Numbered from the stretch's first letter, positions 22,308 through 31,792 are shown. The stretch: DNA of 64,000 bases from Pontibacter anaerobius (GCF_026241195.1 NZ_JAPFQO010000008.1:186001-250000), one strand, 5' to 3'. The notes: generated by a model from the sequence alone, not told the origin. A program made the numbers and translations.

Positions 22308-22342
22308 CACGGCCTTGGGTAACACTTAACAATCGCTTACAC

Positions 22343-22391
22343 AACCTGGCATAGAGGTGAGAAAGCTCACGCTTTGCCAGGTTTCTTTTTT
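22343..22391 (+). terminator. terminator of the symporter gene
   Basis: AACCTGGCA (22343-22351) pairs with TGCCAGGTT (22375-22383), with an inner GTGAG/CTCAC stem, followed by TCTTTTTT. Confidence 0.88.
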
Positions 22392-22629
22392 CAAATCATC
22401 CCCTGCAGCAGCCTGGAGCCGTTTTTCACCAAAGTATAACTCGTCCCGGATAAAGTATGAATCTAAAGAATTAGTGGAATCTGGTGTATAACATATGAAT
22501 TTTTATTGTTTCTGACCTGTTACAAAACCGAAGCACCACAGCACTTGTAACAACCTGAGGTGCAAGGCTTTTACTTTACACAAATTACCTAAAAAGCACG
22601 TTGCAGGTGCTTTTGCCATATAATTGAAT

Positions 22630-23094
22630 ATGCTGGAGACCTTAATCCATACTTTTTTACTCAGCCTTTCCCCTTTCGGTGAGGCGCGCGCCGGAATACC
22701 CTATGCCATACTTAACAATGTGCACCTGATCTGGGCCATCTTGATCGGTATAATTGGCAATACGCTGGTTTTCCCGCTTTTTATGTGGATGATCGATACG
22801 TTTAGCAAGAAGTTCTGGCCTTTTCGGGCTTATAAGAGAGGAGTAGTATACTTTTCTAAGAGAGCCAAAAAGATTGTTGGCGGCAATGTGCAGCGTTATG
22901 GTTTCTGGGGGCTTATGGTTTTTGTCATGATCCCGCTTCCGGGTACCGGTGCTTACATGGGCACGATTGCGGCCAACATATTTAAGATCGAACGCAAAAG
23001 AGCCTTTCTGGCAATTTCACTAGGGGTTCTTATCTCCTCGGTATTTGTTGGTGCCGGTTCTTACCTGGGTATGCTAGGCTGGGAAAAACTATAA
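22630..23094 (+). CDS. small multidrug export family membrane protein (COG2426)
   Basis: A 154-residue protein with three to four hydrophobic segments. SPFGEARAGIPYAI near the N-terminus and MIPLPGTGAYMGTIAANIF near residue 103 are the two conserved motifs of the Sm_multidrug_ex family (PF06695). The family name is historical; export activity is not well proven. A TTG two codons earlier is in frame, but the ATG at 22630 (MLETLIHTFLLS) is the natural start. Confidence 0.88.
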   Translation: MLETLIHTFLLSLSPFGEARAGIPYAILNNVHLIWAILIGIIGNTLVFPLFMWMIDTFSKKFWPFRAYKRGVVYFSKRAKKIVGGNVQRYGFWGLMVFVMIPLPGTGAYMGTIAANIFKIERKRAFLAISLGVLISSVFVGAGSYLGMLGWEKL

Positions 23095-23141
23095 GATAAA
23101 AACGGATACACAGGTTTCACAGGCTGGCTGTATCATACATC

Positions 23142-23188
23142 AAATCGGGGCGGTATGACCATGCAAGGTTCTGCCGCCCCGATTTTTT
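23142..23188 (+). terminator. terminator of the small exporter gene
   Basis: AAATCGGGGCGG (23142-23153) and CCGCCCCGATTT (23174-23185) are perfect 12-base arms followed by a run of T. Confidence 0.88.
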
Positions 23189-23281
23189 TGATTCCCTTCA
23201 AGCGGTTTATACTTGCAAGCAAAAGAGTGTGCAGGTGTAAGATGCAACAGGTAACCATTACTATAATACCCTAAAATACTG

Positions 23282-23289
23282 CATCTTTG
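23282..23289 (+). promoter_or_regulatory. candidate -7 element of the MFS gene
   Basis: CATCTTTG followed by CAG differs from TAnnTTTG at one base and lies 15 bases before the ATG at 23305. No clear -33 box was seen. Confidence 0.35.
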
Positions 23290-23304
23290 CAGCTTTAACA
23301 GGCT

Positions 23305-24447
23305 ATGGAAATCACAATGAACAAGCAGCGGCTTTCGCTGAGCGTATTCTTCTTTCTGGCGGGCTTCAACTTTGCCAGCTGGACCTCCCGAATCCCCACC
23401 ATCGCGGGTGCCTTACACCTGAACGAAGCCGAACTGGGTTCCATACTTTTAACGATGCCGGTCAGCTCCCTCATCGGGCTTCCTTTGTCGGGTTGGCTGG
23501 TAACCAGGTATGACAGCAGGATTCCGCTGACGGCAGCTTTCCTGCTAAACGCGGTTTCACTTTCCTTGATTGGGCTGGCTGATACTTCCTTCTACCTGAT
23601 CATTGCGCTGTTCCTGTTCGCCTTAAGTATGCGTATTTTTAACATTGCGGTAAACACGCAGGCCATAACCCTGCAGAAGCAGTTTGAACGAAAGATAAAC
23701 GGTTCTTTTCACGGGCTCTGGAGCCTTGGCGGGATTGTGGGTGTGGGTGTGACCACCTTACTGGTGTCTCTGGAGGTTACTATCGTGCCGCATTTGTTGT
23801 CGGTATCCGTGTTTTCTGTCCTGGCTACCCTCATCACGACCCAATACCTGCTGCGCAACGACCGCTCCACCTCCGGCAATAAACTATCTCTTGGCAAACC
23901 AGACCCAGCCATTGTGTACTTAGGATTACTGGTATTTTTTGCTGCCGTTTGCGAGGGAGGTATGTTCGACTGGAGCGGCATTTACTTTCAGCAGGTAATT
24001 AAGGAAGAGGTGTTCACAGCCGGTTACCTGATCTTCATGTCTTTTATGGCGCTCTCGCGGTTTATCTCCGATCGCATCATCGACAGGATCGGTATGGCGC
24101 GGACATACGTGTTAAGTGCCTTGCTGATCTTCTCAGGCATTACCCTGGCTATACTTCTCCCTAGTTTCTGGCCTGCCATGGTCGGTTTCTCGCTGGTAGG
24201 CTTTGGCACTGCTTCGGTTATTCCTATGACTTATACCTTAGCGGGTACTTCTACCAAATACTCGCCCGGAGTTACGCTTTCTATTATCGTTACATATGGC
24301 ATCATCGGCATGCTGATCGGTCCGCCCCTGATTGGCTACCTCGCCCACGCTTTCAACCTGAAAGTATCGTTTATACTTTTCGCCTTCGCCGGTATCATGC
24401 TGATACCTATTTCGCAACTGTTTTTCAGGTTGGAGAAGAAGGTGTAG
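23305..24447 (+). CDS. major facilitator superfamily transporter
   Basis: A 380-residue permease with about twelve hydrophobic segments. The N-terminus reads FFLAGFNFASWTSRIPTIAGALHLNEAELG, typical of the FucP/YbjJ-like MFS group, and RYDSRIPL in the loop between helices 2 and 3 fits motif A. The central loop is short, as in this group. Substrate unknown. The ATG at 23305 (MEITMNKQRLSLS) is used; M5 is an alternative. No partner genes. Confidence 0.9.
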   Translation: MEITMNKQRLSLSVFFFLAGFNFASWTSRIPTIAGALHLNEAELGSILLTMPVSSLIGLPLSGWLVTRYDSRIPLTAAFLLNAVSLSLIGLADTSFYLIIALFLFALSMRIFNIAVNTQAITLQKQFERKINGSFHGLWSLGGIVGVGVTTLLVSLEVTIVPHLLSVSVFSVLATLITTQYLLRNDRSTSGNKLSLGKPDPAIVYLGLLVFFAAVCEGGMFDWSGIYFQQVIKEEVFTAGYLIFMSFMALSRFISDRIIDRIGMARTYVLSALLIFSGITLAILLPSFWPAMVGFSLVGFGTASVIPMTYTLAGTSTKYSPGVTLSIIVTYGIIGMLIGPPLIGYLAHAFNLKVSFILFAFAGIMLIPISQLFFRLEKKV

Positions 24448-25481
24448 CGTGCAGGGGTAGTTATAGCTGTACTTTGTAGCTGCTGTTTATACTTTGGCTA
24501 TACGTTACACTTGCTCCACTTCTGGCGCAAGTCTTCAGACTTGTGTCCTACAATGATGTTGAGTTTGTAACTCAACTGTAGCCATACTTTATACTTAGCT
24601 ATACTTTTATACCTGCCTTACCCGCTGTTCCGGACGTCCTTGTCCGGAACTTTCCTGCCGCGGATTTCCAAATCCGCGTACTTATACTTGCCTCGTCTAG
24701 CCGCTGCTTCCCTCAGCTTGAAACAAGCTATCCGCTCTAGTCACTGCTGATCCTCAGTCTTACAAACCTACAGTTGCATCACTGGCTTTGGCTCCCTCCA
24801 GCCCGGGAGGGCTCGTCTTCCCGCATCGCGCTGTGTTCCCTCCTGCCTCCGCTGCGCTGCGGCTGCCCTTGCCGGGCACCGGATCTCACAAGGCGCTCTT
24901 TATACGAGGGCCCCTCCCCCCACGGAAAGACTGGGATCAGTTCGATAGCCACTGTGCTCTACCATGGAACAAGTATAATTCCCCTCCTCGGAGGGGCAGG
25001 GGTGGGTTAATACTTTTGCTGATGACAGCCATCCCGAACGATGAAACTTACACCTCAACATCAGTAACTACAGGCTCCCCTCTTTAGCCTCTAAAGGGGG
25101 CCCCTGCACCCCCAGGAGGGGCAGGGGTGGTTGGATAATCAACTGCTGAATTCCCTCCTCTGGACAAACCAAAACGGGAGTTTTGAGCTAGCGAGCGTAG
25201 CTCTAGGGGTGGGTTCATCGTTCCCTAACTCTTAACTTCCAGTAAGAATAACAGTCGGCAACAGAAACCACGCTGAGGCCTCTGGCCTCAGGGAAGTCGG
25301 AGACTTCACATCATTTGTAGGACATGAGTCTGGAGACGCGCGCCAGAAAATAAACAGCGTGTATCACGAACAATCCTGTCCATCCCGGGGTAGGAGCCCT
25401 TAAAAATCCTGAAAATCCTGATTCAGACAAGCCAGACACTCGCGGGGCCTCCGGACACCGCGAGGTCTAAAAATCAACTTT
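24448..25481. repeat. gene-free kilobase packed with short palindromes and GC-rich repeats
   Basis: No gene is supported over about 1,030 bases. Hairpins seen include GGCGCAAGTC/GACTTGTGTC around TTCA (24523-24546), GCGGATTT/AAATCCGC (24661-24679), CTGAGGCC/GGCCTCAG with an adjacent GAAGTC/GACTTC (25271-25308), GGACATGAGTCT/AGACGCGCGCC (25321-25345) and CTCGCGG/CCGCGAG near 25440-25466. The phrase GGAGGGGCAGGGGTGG occurs twice (about 24989 and 25116). It looks like an accumulation of dispersed intergenic elements between the MFS gene and the second hrpB. Confidence 0.6.
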
Positions 25482-27935
25482 CTAACCTCCCCTCTCCCAA
25501 TCAACCTCCGGAAACACCACCTCCAGCTGCCGCTTAATCACCCTATAATTCCCCTTCCAGAAACTCGCCAGATCAGACACAGTAGTGATCGGCTTTAGCT
25601 CCGGCGAAAGCAAGGCCAGCTCCACGGTCATCTCACCCTCATCTACGGTCGGACTCTCCTCCCAGCCCAGCACATCCTGCAGGCGAATCTCCAGCTTGGG
25701 CTGCTCTCCGTTTGGTTTATACTCTAGTTCTATACTTGAGCCATCCGGCAGGTTTATACTTGCTGGGGCCAGCATCTCCAGCCTTGCACGCTGCTCCTCG
25801 TTCAGGTATTTGGCTTCCAGAATCGGCTGGAGGTCGAGCTTCATCAGGTCGTCGGGGTGCTCGATGTCGTATAAGTATGGCTTTAGCCAGTCCATGTTGG
25901 TCATGAGCAAAGTGCTGGTGCTTACGTCGGGCCAGAACTCGGAAGGGCGCCATTTACGCAGGCTCAGCACACGGTTCTGCCATTGCGTTAGCTCGTGGTT
26001 AAAGTCCAGCAGGTGATCGCCTTCTGCTTTTATGGCTGCGGAGATGGCCGGTACGCGGTGCTTCTCGTCGGGTGGTGGCAGCGGCTTGCTTTGCAGAACG
26101 ATGCTTCCGATTCGCGTATCCATCGAGGCAGTCAGTTCGCCGTCGTTTACGTCCCAGTGGTATACTTCCTGCTGCTTTACGAGCGGAGCAAGGTCGCGGG
26201 GGTTAAGCGGTGATGCCAGGAAAATGCGGCCCGGGTTGTCGCCGGTACCGGCGTGCAGGTGCGCGATGGCTAGCCAGGGCTCGTGCGCCAGGTCGTCGCG
26301 GTGACCGGCAGACGCATACTGGCCGCTTGCCAGCTGGAACTGCGCGTTATTGCCGGGGCGAGCATAAGCGATGCGCTCCGGGTAGCAATGCGTCAGCAGC
26401 ACACCCGTTTCATACTCGTCAAAAGTGCTGTTATCAGGGTGCAGATCTAACATGGAGCGGTACGAGCGGGCGATCTTCTCGATCTTGCCGAAACGCTTGC
26501 CCTGCCCCTGCTCTTTTCTATACCTTCTGAGGGCTTCAATTCTTAAGTTAATGTCGATGCCGGCGTTGCGGTCCAGCGGGTCGCGCTCTTCCAGGATGGC
26601 GGCAATATCGCTTGCCAGCGCCACCTGGTCCGTTTCCTCGGCCTTGAGCAGCATGTGCGCGATACGCGGGTGGCATGGCAGCGCGTGCATCTTTTTGCCG
26701 TGCTCGGTCATGCGGCCGTTCTCCAGCGCCTGCAGCTGGTGCAGCATGTCGGTGGCGTACTGCAGGGCGGCGCGCGGCGGCGGGTTCAGCCAGGTAAGGC
26801 CACGGATATCCATAATGCCCCATTGTGCCATGTCCAGCACCAGGTTGGATAGGTCGGCTTCCATGATCTCGGGGGTGCGGTGCGGGGCCATGCGCTCCTG
26901 CGTGGTCTTGCTCCACATGCGGTAAGCCGTGCCCGGACCCAAACGCCCTGCCCTGCCGGCTCGCTGGTCGGCGGCGTCTTTGGAGATGCGCACCGTTTCG
27001 AGACGCGACAAACCGGACTTCGGATCGAAGCGGGAGGTTTTGCCGAAGCCCGTATCCACCACCACCGAAATTCCTTCTATGGTTAAGCTGGTCTCGGCTA
27101 TACTTGTCGCCAGCACTATTTTGCGTTTGCCCTGGCGGTCGGGCATGATGGCAGCGTACTGCTTACCGAAGGGCAGCATACCGAACAGCGGGTGTATCTT
27201 AAAATCGCGCAGTTGCCTGCGGAGTAGTTGCTCTACTTTCCGGATGTCGTTTTCGCCGGGCAGGAACACGAGGATATCCCCTTCCTGCTCTTTGGCGGCC
27301 TGCTGCACTACTTTGGCCGTCATTTCGGGCAGCATGCGGTCGTCGGCGTCGCCGGTGTAAAAGGTTTCGATGGGGTATTGCCGCCCCATACTTTGCGCTA
27401 CCGGGGCCTGCAGCAGTTTGGTCAGCTGGGGCATATCCAGAGTGGCCGACATCACCATAATGCACAGGTCCGGGCGAAGCGTGTGCTGCGCCTCCCGGCT
27501 CAGGGCCATGGCCACGTCGGCGTGGATGCTGCGCTCATGAAACTCGTCGAAGATCACGATGCCGATGCCCGACAGGGCGCGGTCGCTGTGGATCATGCGG
27601 GTCAGGATGCCTTCGGTTACGACCTCGATGCGGGTTTGCTCGGAGATGCGCGTCTCGAAACGGATGCGGTAGCCGACGGTCTGGCCTACCTCCTCGCCCA
27701 GCAGCTGCGCCAAGCGCTCGGCAATGGTTTTGGCCGCCAGGCGCCGGGGCTCCAGCATAATGATCTTCTGATCTTTCAGCCAAGGCTCGCCGAGTATAGC
27801 CAGCGGCAGCAAAGTGCTTTTACCGGCTCCGGGAGGCGCGTTCACGATCAGAGTATTTTGCGCCGAAAGGTGCTCCCTAACGGCAGGTATAATTTCCCGA
27901 ACGGGTAAGTCTATGGTAAATGGATTGAAGGGCAA
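25482..27935 (-). CDS. hrpB: ATP-dependent helicase HrpB, copy 2
   Basis: An 817-residue paralogue of the copy at 17.9 kb. Motifs are APPGAGKSTLLPLAIL (I), IVIFDEFHERSIHADVAMAL (II, with the standard DEFH box), MSATLDMPQL (III), GDILVFLPGENDIRKVEQLL (IV) and DQRAGRAGRLGPGTAYR (VI). The C-terminus ends VVFPEVDWERGG and lacks the YPKHxWPxDP tail present in copy 1. The two copies differ across their whole length, so this is not a recent duplication. The 5' end lies 67 bases downstream of the NACHT gene on the same strand. Function of HrpB is uncertain generally. Confidence 0.94.
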   Translation of the reverse strand: MPFNPFTIDLPVREIIPAVREHLSAQNTLIVNAPPGAGKSTLLPLAILGEPWLKDQKIIMLEPRRLAAKTIAERLAQLLGEEVGQTVGYRIRFETRISEQTRIEVVTEGILTRMIHSDRALSGIGIVIFDEFHERSIHADVAMALSREAQHTLRPDLCIMVMSATLDMPQLTKLLQAPVAQSMGRQYPIETFYTGDADDRMLPEMTAKVVQQAAKEQEGDILVFLPGENDIRKVEQLLRRQLRDFKIHPLFGMLPFGKQYAAIMPDRQGKRKIVLATSIAETSLTIEGISVVVDTGFGKTSRFDPKSGLSRLETVRISKDAADQRAGRAGRLGPGTAYRMWSKTTQERMAPHRTPEIMEADLSNLVLDMAQWGIMDIRGLTWLNPPPRAALQYATDMLHQLQALENGRMTEHGKKMHALPCHPRIAHMLLKAEETDQVALASDIAAILEERDPLDRNAGIDINLRIEALRRYRKEQGQGKRFGKIEKIARSYRSMLDLHPDNSTFDEYETGVLLTHCYPERIAYARPGNNAQFQLASGQYASAGHRDDLAHEPWLAIAHLHAGTGDNPGRIFLASPLNPRDLAPLVKQQEVYHWDVNDGELTASMDTRIGSIVLQSKPLPPPDEKHRVPAISAAIKAEGDHLLDFNHELTQWQNRVLSLRKWRPSEFWPDVSTSTLLMTNMDWLKPYLYDIEHPDDLMKLDLQPILEAKYLNEEQRARLEMLAPASINLPDGSSIELEYKPNGEQPKLEIRLQDVLGWEESPTVDEGEMTVELALLSPELKPITTVSDLASFWKGNYRVIKRQLEVVFPEVDWERGG

Positions 27936-27953
27936 GGGGGGTAAAAGTAAAAA

Positions 27954-27989
27954 ATAGCCTTAAAACTAATTGATTAGTTCTAAGGCTAT
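27954..27989 (-). terminator. strong terminator of the NACHT-TOPRIM gene
   Basis: Two 17-base arms (27954-27970 and 27973-27989) pair with a single mismatch around a 2-base loop. On the minus strand the hairpin runs into TTTTTTACTTTT. It separates the AT-rich gene from hrpB copy 2, whose start is only 19 bases further on. Confidence 0.85.
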
Positions 27990-28002
27990 AAATTGTAAAA
28001 CA

Positions 28003-30936
28003 TTATGTGCGAGAATACTCAATTTGAATATTGGTAATATGGTCTATAACTTCAAAAAGCTCGATAAAATTTACAAAAACTTTTGGATCATGAATTTTTC
28101 TAATTTTAGAGGCAAAAGCGGTCTTACTACCTCCTATTTCATAAACACCATCTATTGAAGTTCTTTTTAATTTATTTTCCTGTTCCAATAACGCATCTGA
28201 AAAATAATGTTCTATTTCTAAAAAATTGAAGCTTTGTTTGTCTTGAATATAGTTCTGCCTCTCTGCAATTGCAGGTAAACAAACTGCATAAATCTCACTA
28301 GAACTATGTTTCTTTAATGTTTGATTCTTTAAAACATCAAAGTTTTTAAGGCCATTAAATTCCTGTATACCCTTAGCATCTCTATCGAAAACTCCAATTA
28401 TCTTCTGACCTGGCCCAAGTATAGGAAAGGCCGACATAAGTGTTTTAGCTAATTCAGCAGCTCCTCCCGATGTTACTCCTGAAGGCCTGATTTCCCAATA
28501 AGGAACACTACCTCCTGTTAGAACCATAAAAGCATGTTCCAATATTTCAGCATCAGTTGTACCTTCTGTGACAAGTATAATTTTTCTATCTGCCCTAATA
28601 TTGTCAAAATTTGAAAATCTGAGTTTACTTGCTGGAACAGCAGTAAGTTTTTTTAAAGGAGCATTTAGTTTGTGAAAACCTTTTTTTAGTTCTTTTTTAA
28701 GCTCTTTATAGTTTTCTCCTTTATTTATATCTAAAGACAAATCAGCTATAATGGCAAGACTAGGATCATTAGGAAGATCAGTTTGAAGAATCAAATCATT
28801 TATTGGCTCTTCTTCATTTATTCTTTTAGAATTCAATGTTAAAGCCAATTTTAAAGCTCTGTATCCCCAATTTGTTTCAAATTTCGAAGATTTATATTTA
28901 GTTAGAAAATCATTGAATGAGAGCTTTAATGGTTCCTTAAGAGTTACAGAGTTAAAGTTTTCATAGAAGTACATTAAGTTCATGAGTTGCAAAACAGGAA
29001 TCTTGTAATTTTTAAAATGAAACTCATCATCTCCGCTTAACTTAAGTAATGTTTCATATGTCTGTATATTTGATTCTACAGCCACATCGACACCTTCTTT
29101 TCTAAGTTTGTTGTCTGTTTGATATAAGGCCTGCATTAAATAACCTAGGCCTATTACGCTCATAAAGTAATCATTTAACTTTACAGAAGTTTTAATTCTT
29201 TCGATTATCTGCTTAAGGAAATGCCCCATATCTTTCGACTTACCAGCATAGAAAATAGCAGTATTTTGCCAGTTTATATCGAGAAAGTTCTGAATTAGCA
29301 GTTGTTCTTTATCTCTTTGGTGCTTAAATATTTCTATTGCACCATAATATTCCATAAAGGAATCATGACTGAACTGAATGTACTTATTATCCTTCAACAG
29401 AAGTATACCGGTATTTTTGATTAGATAATCTAATACATCTTCTAAATTGCCTTTCCTTATAGGTATAGTTTTATCTCTGTAATAGGATAAGAAAAAGTTA
29501 TAGAACTCATTTATATCCATTGGAGAATGTTCTTTTCTCTCCAATAACCCTAGAGCATATAGCGACAAAATCCTTTCCCTAAAAGAGACATCAATAAAAT
29601 CTATTTTTGATGAAACTATAGCTTTACCTAGTAATAATGAGTTGAAGTTGTCATAAATATCAGTTATCGTTGCAGGAATCTCTAAATTGTTTTCTTCATA
29701 CAGAATTGAAATTAAAGACAAAGTCAGCGGGGTAATTGGTAGCTTCTCTAGTATTCTGTTATCTCTTAAAGCATCAAGAAGATTCTCTGCTCGTGATTCC
29801 TCATTCTGAAAAAACGTGCTTATAAATCTTTTGATTTGGTCATTGTTAAACTTCTCGATAGAGAAGTTATCTATTTCTTTTAAAGAAACTTCTGAGTATA
29901 ACTTCTCATAATTTCGAGTACCTATAAAGAAATTTATTTTTTTGTTCTTATAAAGTTTTACCAATTGTTCTAGAATAGCTTTTTGATTTGCATCCTCCAG
30001 TTCATCTATGCTATCAATTAGTATTACAATTTTATATTCTGTGAAAACAGTTTTTATGTCAAAATATGGTGCGAGTCTGTTCAGTAAGCATTTGTATATG
30101 TCATAGCCATTATCAAAAATCTCTGTTGTTGTAATGAATACTGGCAAATTTTTAATTCCAGATAGATCTTGGTTCTTCCCTATCAGAATTTCGCCTACCT
30201 TTTTTAAAGATGTAGTTTTTCCAGTTCCCGCATTTCCTGATAGGATAACTGGGTTTTTGTTTTCTGCAATGTTCTCTAAAGTTACCTTCTTTCTTATAGG
30301 AGTGTTAGTAGCCTTGTCTTCATAAAAATGAAAGTAATTAGGCTCTATAAAAATCTTTAAAAGCTTATCGTACTTTTCATTAAATATTTGTAGCTTTTTA
30401 AGCTCGTTGTCTCCATGTATCGAACCACAATAGTGCTTTTCATACTCGATTAATTTTACATCATCATGCTTCCAAAAATCTGGCAAATGAGTGTTTATAA
30501 GATTTATAATTGGATCACGATCTATGAACTCTAGAACTATATTTGTTAATTGTGAAGCAAGTGCATTTCTAAACCCCTTTGATATTACATTGTTAGAAAA
30601 AACAAAAAAAGAAGAGTATGATCTCTTTTTGGAATAATTAACTATATCTTCCTTATATGTAGCAACATTCTCTGAGGCAATTAGTTTTTCATCTAGATAA
30701 ACAAAAGCATGATTATACTTCGATAATGGACCTACTAATTCTCCTACAATTAGATTTTCCTCTCTTTGTAAATTTGTATACCCAAGCTTAGATATTAAAG
30801 CTTGAATTAACTCAAAAAGTTTTTCTTTTTCTAAGTGCTTTATAGTATCTATCTTATATAATTCCATTTGTACTTTATTGGTTTTTATTGCAGAACTATC
30901 CCTATAAAGCTTGAAATTATAATTAATATTTAACAT
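28003..30936 (-). CDS. NACHT-type STAND NTPase with C-terminal TOPRIM domain, candidate anti-phage defence protein
   Basis: A 977-residue multidomain protein. Residues about 24-165 form an alpha/beta domain that may be a degenerate restriction-endonuclease-like fold (LFELIQALISKLGYTN start; no clear D-ExK set). The NTPase has Walker A GNAGTGKTT (234-242), Walker B VILIDSIDELED (304-315), sensor FFIGTRN (336-342) and a winged-helix element FSHDSFMEYYGA (522-533), as in NACHT proteins. A helical region (about 540-770) follows, then a TOPRIM domain with E791 in VTEGTTDAEIL and D851-x-D853 in VFDRDAKG. NACHT proteins in bacteria sense phage; TOPRIM domains in OLD-like proteins cut DNA, so a sensor-NTPase-nuclease layout is inferred. 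It stands alone, is very AT-rich against its neighbours and is probably acquired. M24 (start at 30867) is an alternative start. Confidence 0.85.
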   Translation of the reverse strand: MLNINYNFKLYRDSSAIKTNKVQMELYKIDTIKHLEKEKLFELIQALISKLGYTNLQREENLIVGELVGPLSKYNHAFVYLDEKLIASENVATYKEDIVNYSKKRSYSSFFVFSNNVISKGFRNALASQLTNIVLEFIDRDPIINLINTHLPDFWKHDDVKLIEYEKHYCGSIHGDNELKKLQIFNEKYDKLLKIFIEPNYFHFYEDKATNTPIRKKVTLENIAENKNPVILSGNAGTGKTTSLKKVGEILIGKNQDLSGIKNLPVFITTTEIFDNGYDIYKCLLNRLAPYFDIKTVFTEYKIVILIDSIDELEDANQKAILEQLVKLYKNKKINFFIGTRNYEKLYSEVSLKEIDNFSIEKFNNDQIKRFISTFFQNEESRAENLLDALRDNRILEKLPITPLTLSLISILYEENNLEIPATITDIYDNFNSLLLGKAIVSSKIDFIDVSFRERILSLYALGLLERKEHSPMDINEFYNFFLSYYRDKTIPIRKGNLEDVLDYLIKNTGILLLKDNKYIQFSHDSFMEYYGAIEIFKHQRDKEQLLIQNFLDINWQNTAIFYAGKSKDMGHFLKQIIERIKTSVKLNDYFMSVIGLGYLMQALYQTDNKLRKEGVDVAVESNIQTYETLLKLSGDDEFHFKNYKIPVLQLMNLMYFYENFNSVTLKEPLKLSFNDFLTKYKSSKFETNWGYRALKLALTLNSKRINEEEPINDLILQTDLPNDPSLAIIADLSLDINKGENYKELKKELKKGFHKLNAPLKKLTAVPASKLRFSNFDNIRADRKIILVTEGTTDAEILEHAFMVLTGGSVPYWEIRPSGVTSGGAAELAKTLMSAFPILGPGQKIIGVFDRDAKGIQEFNGLKNFDVLKNQTLKKHSSSEIYAVCLPAIAERQNYIQDKQSFNFLEIEHYFSDALLEQENKLKRTSIDGVYEIGGSKTAFASKIRKIHDPKVFVNFIELFEVIDHITNIQIEYSRT

Positions 30937-31061
30937 GTTCTATATTTAAAGATTTTATCTGTAGATGAACATCAAAAATAACCTGTCACAAAACTTATAA
31001 CGCAGTACGTAGCTACTATCATCTAGTAGGTTTACTTTATAAACAAAATTCTCTTTAAGCT

Positions 31062-31150
31062 GGCGCGAGCTTGCAGCTCGTGCCTTTTCTTTTCCACGCA
31101 GCTATACCTTCAGCTAAAGTAACAGTACGAGCTACAAGCTCGCACTAGCG
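31062..31150. repeat. REPIN: two inverted REP palindromes upstream of the RAYT gene
   Basis: REP 1 (31062-31084) has arms GGCGCGAGCT and AGCTCGTGCC around TGC and is followed by TTTTCTTTTCCAC. REP 2 (31125-31150) has arms GTACGAGCT and AGCTCGCAC around ACA and is the same element in the opposite orientation. The pair sits 62 bases before the transposase start. Confidence 0.85.
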
Positions 31151-31211
31151 TTTCAATACTAGCGTACAAATACCTAGACCCGCAAACTGCTATTTAAAGT
31201 ATAAGCCTTAC

Positions 31212-31757
31212 ATGAGCAGGAAGTATAAATTTCATAACAAGGAAGGGCTATACTTTGTGAGTTTTGCGGTGGTGTACTGGATAGACGTGTTTACGCGGGA
31301 GGAGTACTTTGCCATACTTACCGACAGCCTGGACTATTGCCGGAAGAACAAAGGCATGGAAATCTATGCCTGGTGCATCATGCCCAGCCACGCGCATCTT
31401 ATCTTCCGTGCCAAAGACAATAACCCGAGCACGCTGCTGAAGGAGCTGAAAACTTATACTTCCAAGCAGCTACAAAAAGCCATTACCGAACACAACCAGG
31501 AAAGCCGGAAAGAATGGATGCTATGGCTGATGGAGCGAGCCGGCCTGAAGAACAGCAATGTGAAGCACCGGCAGTTCTGGCAGCAACACAACAAACCTAT
31601 CGAGCTGTGGAGCGCTACGGTAATAGATCAGAAAATCGATTATATCCATAACAACCCAGTAGAAGCCGGCTTTGTGTCGGAGCCGGAGCATTGGAAGTAT
31701 AGCAGCGCGGTAGACTATAGCGGCGGGAAGGGTTTGCTGGAAATTGATTTGGTTTGA
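31212..31757 (+). CDS. REP-associated tyrosine transposase (RAYT, Y1 transposase family)
   Basis: A 181-residue single-strand nuclease of the IS200-like HUH family that is tied to REP palindromes. The HUH motif is IMPSHAHLIF with H60 and H62; the catalytic tyrosine is probably Y144 in IDYIHNNPVEAGF, the hallmark end of RAYT proteins. The start MSRKYKFHNKEGLYFVSF is family-typical. A REPIN lies upstream and another REP begins 8 bases after the stop, exactly the context expected. RAYTs are single-copy and vertically kept in many genomes; they are not autonomous insertion sequences. Confidence 0.92.
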   Translation: MSRKYKFHNKEGLYFVSFAVVYWIDVFTREEYFAILTDSLDYCRKNKGMEIYAWCIMPSHAHLIFRAKDNNPSTLLKELKTYTSKQLQKAITEHNQESRKEWMLWLMERAGLKNSNVKHRQFWQQHNKPIELWSATVIDQKIDYIHNNPVEAGFVSEPEHWKYSSAVDYSGGKGLLEIDLV

Positions 31758-31765
31758 AAAGTGGA

Positions 31766-31792
31766 GGTACGAGCTACAAGCTCGCACCAGCG
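31766..31792. repeat. REP palindrome directly downstream of the RAYT gene
   Basis: Arms GGTACGAGCT and AGCTCGCACC around ACA, followed by AGCG. Same orientation as the second REP of the upstream pair; together they bracket the RAYT gene. Confidence 0.85.

Noticed and set aside
24774-25087. Overlapping frames in the repeat-rich spacer
   Set aside because: Their products are rich in Pro, Gly and Arg from GC-rich palindromes and have no conserved motif.
28003-31757. NACHT gene and RAYT as one transposon
   Set aside because: The RAYT is on the other strand with its own REP flanks, no shared terminal repeats enclose both, and the NACHT gene has its own terminator.
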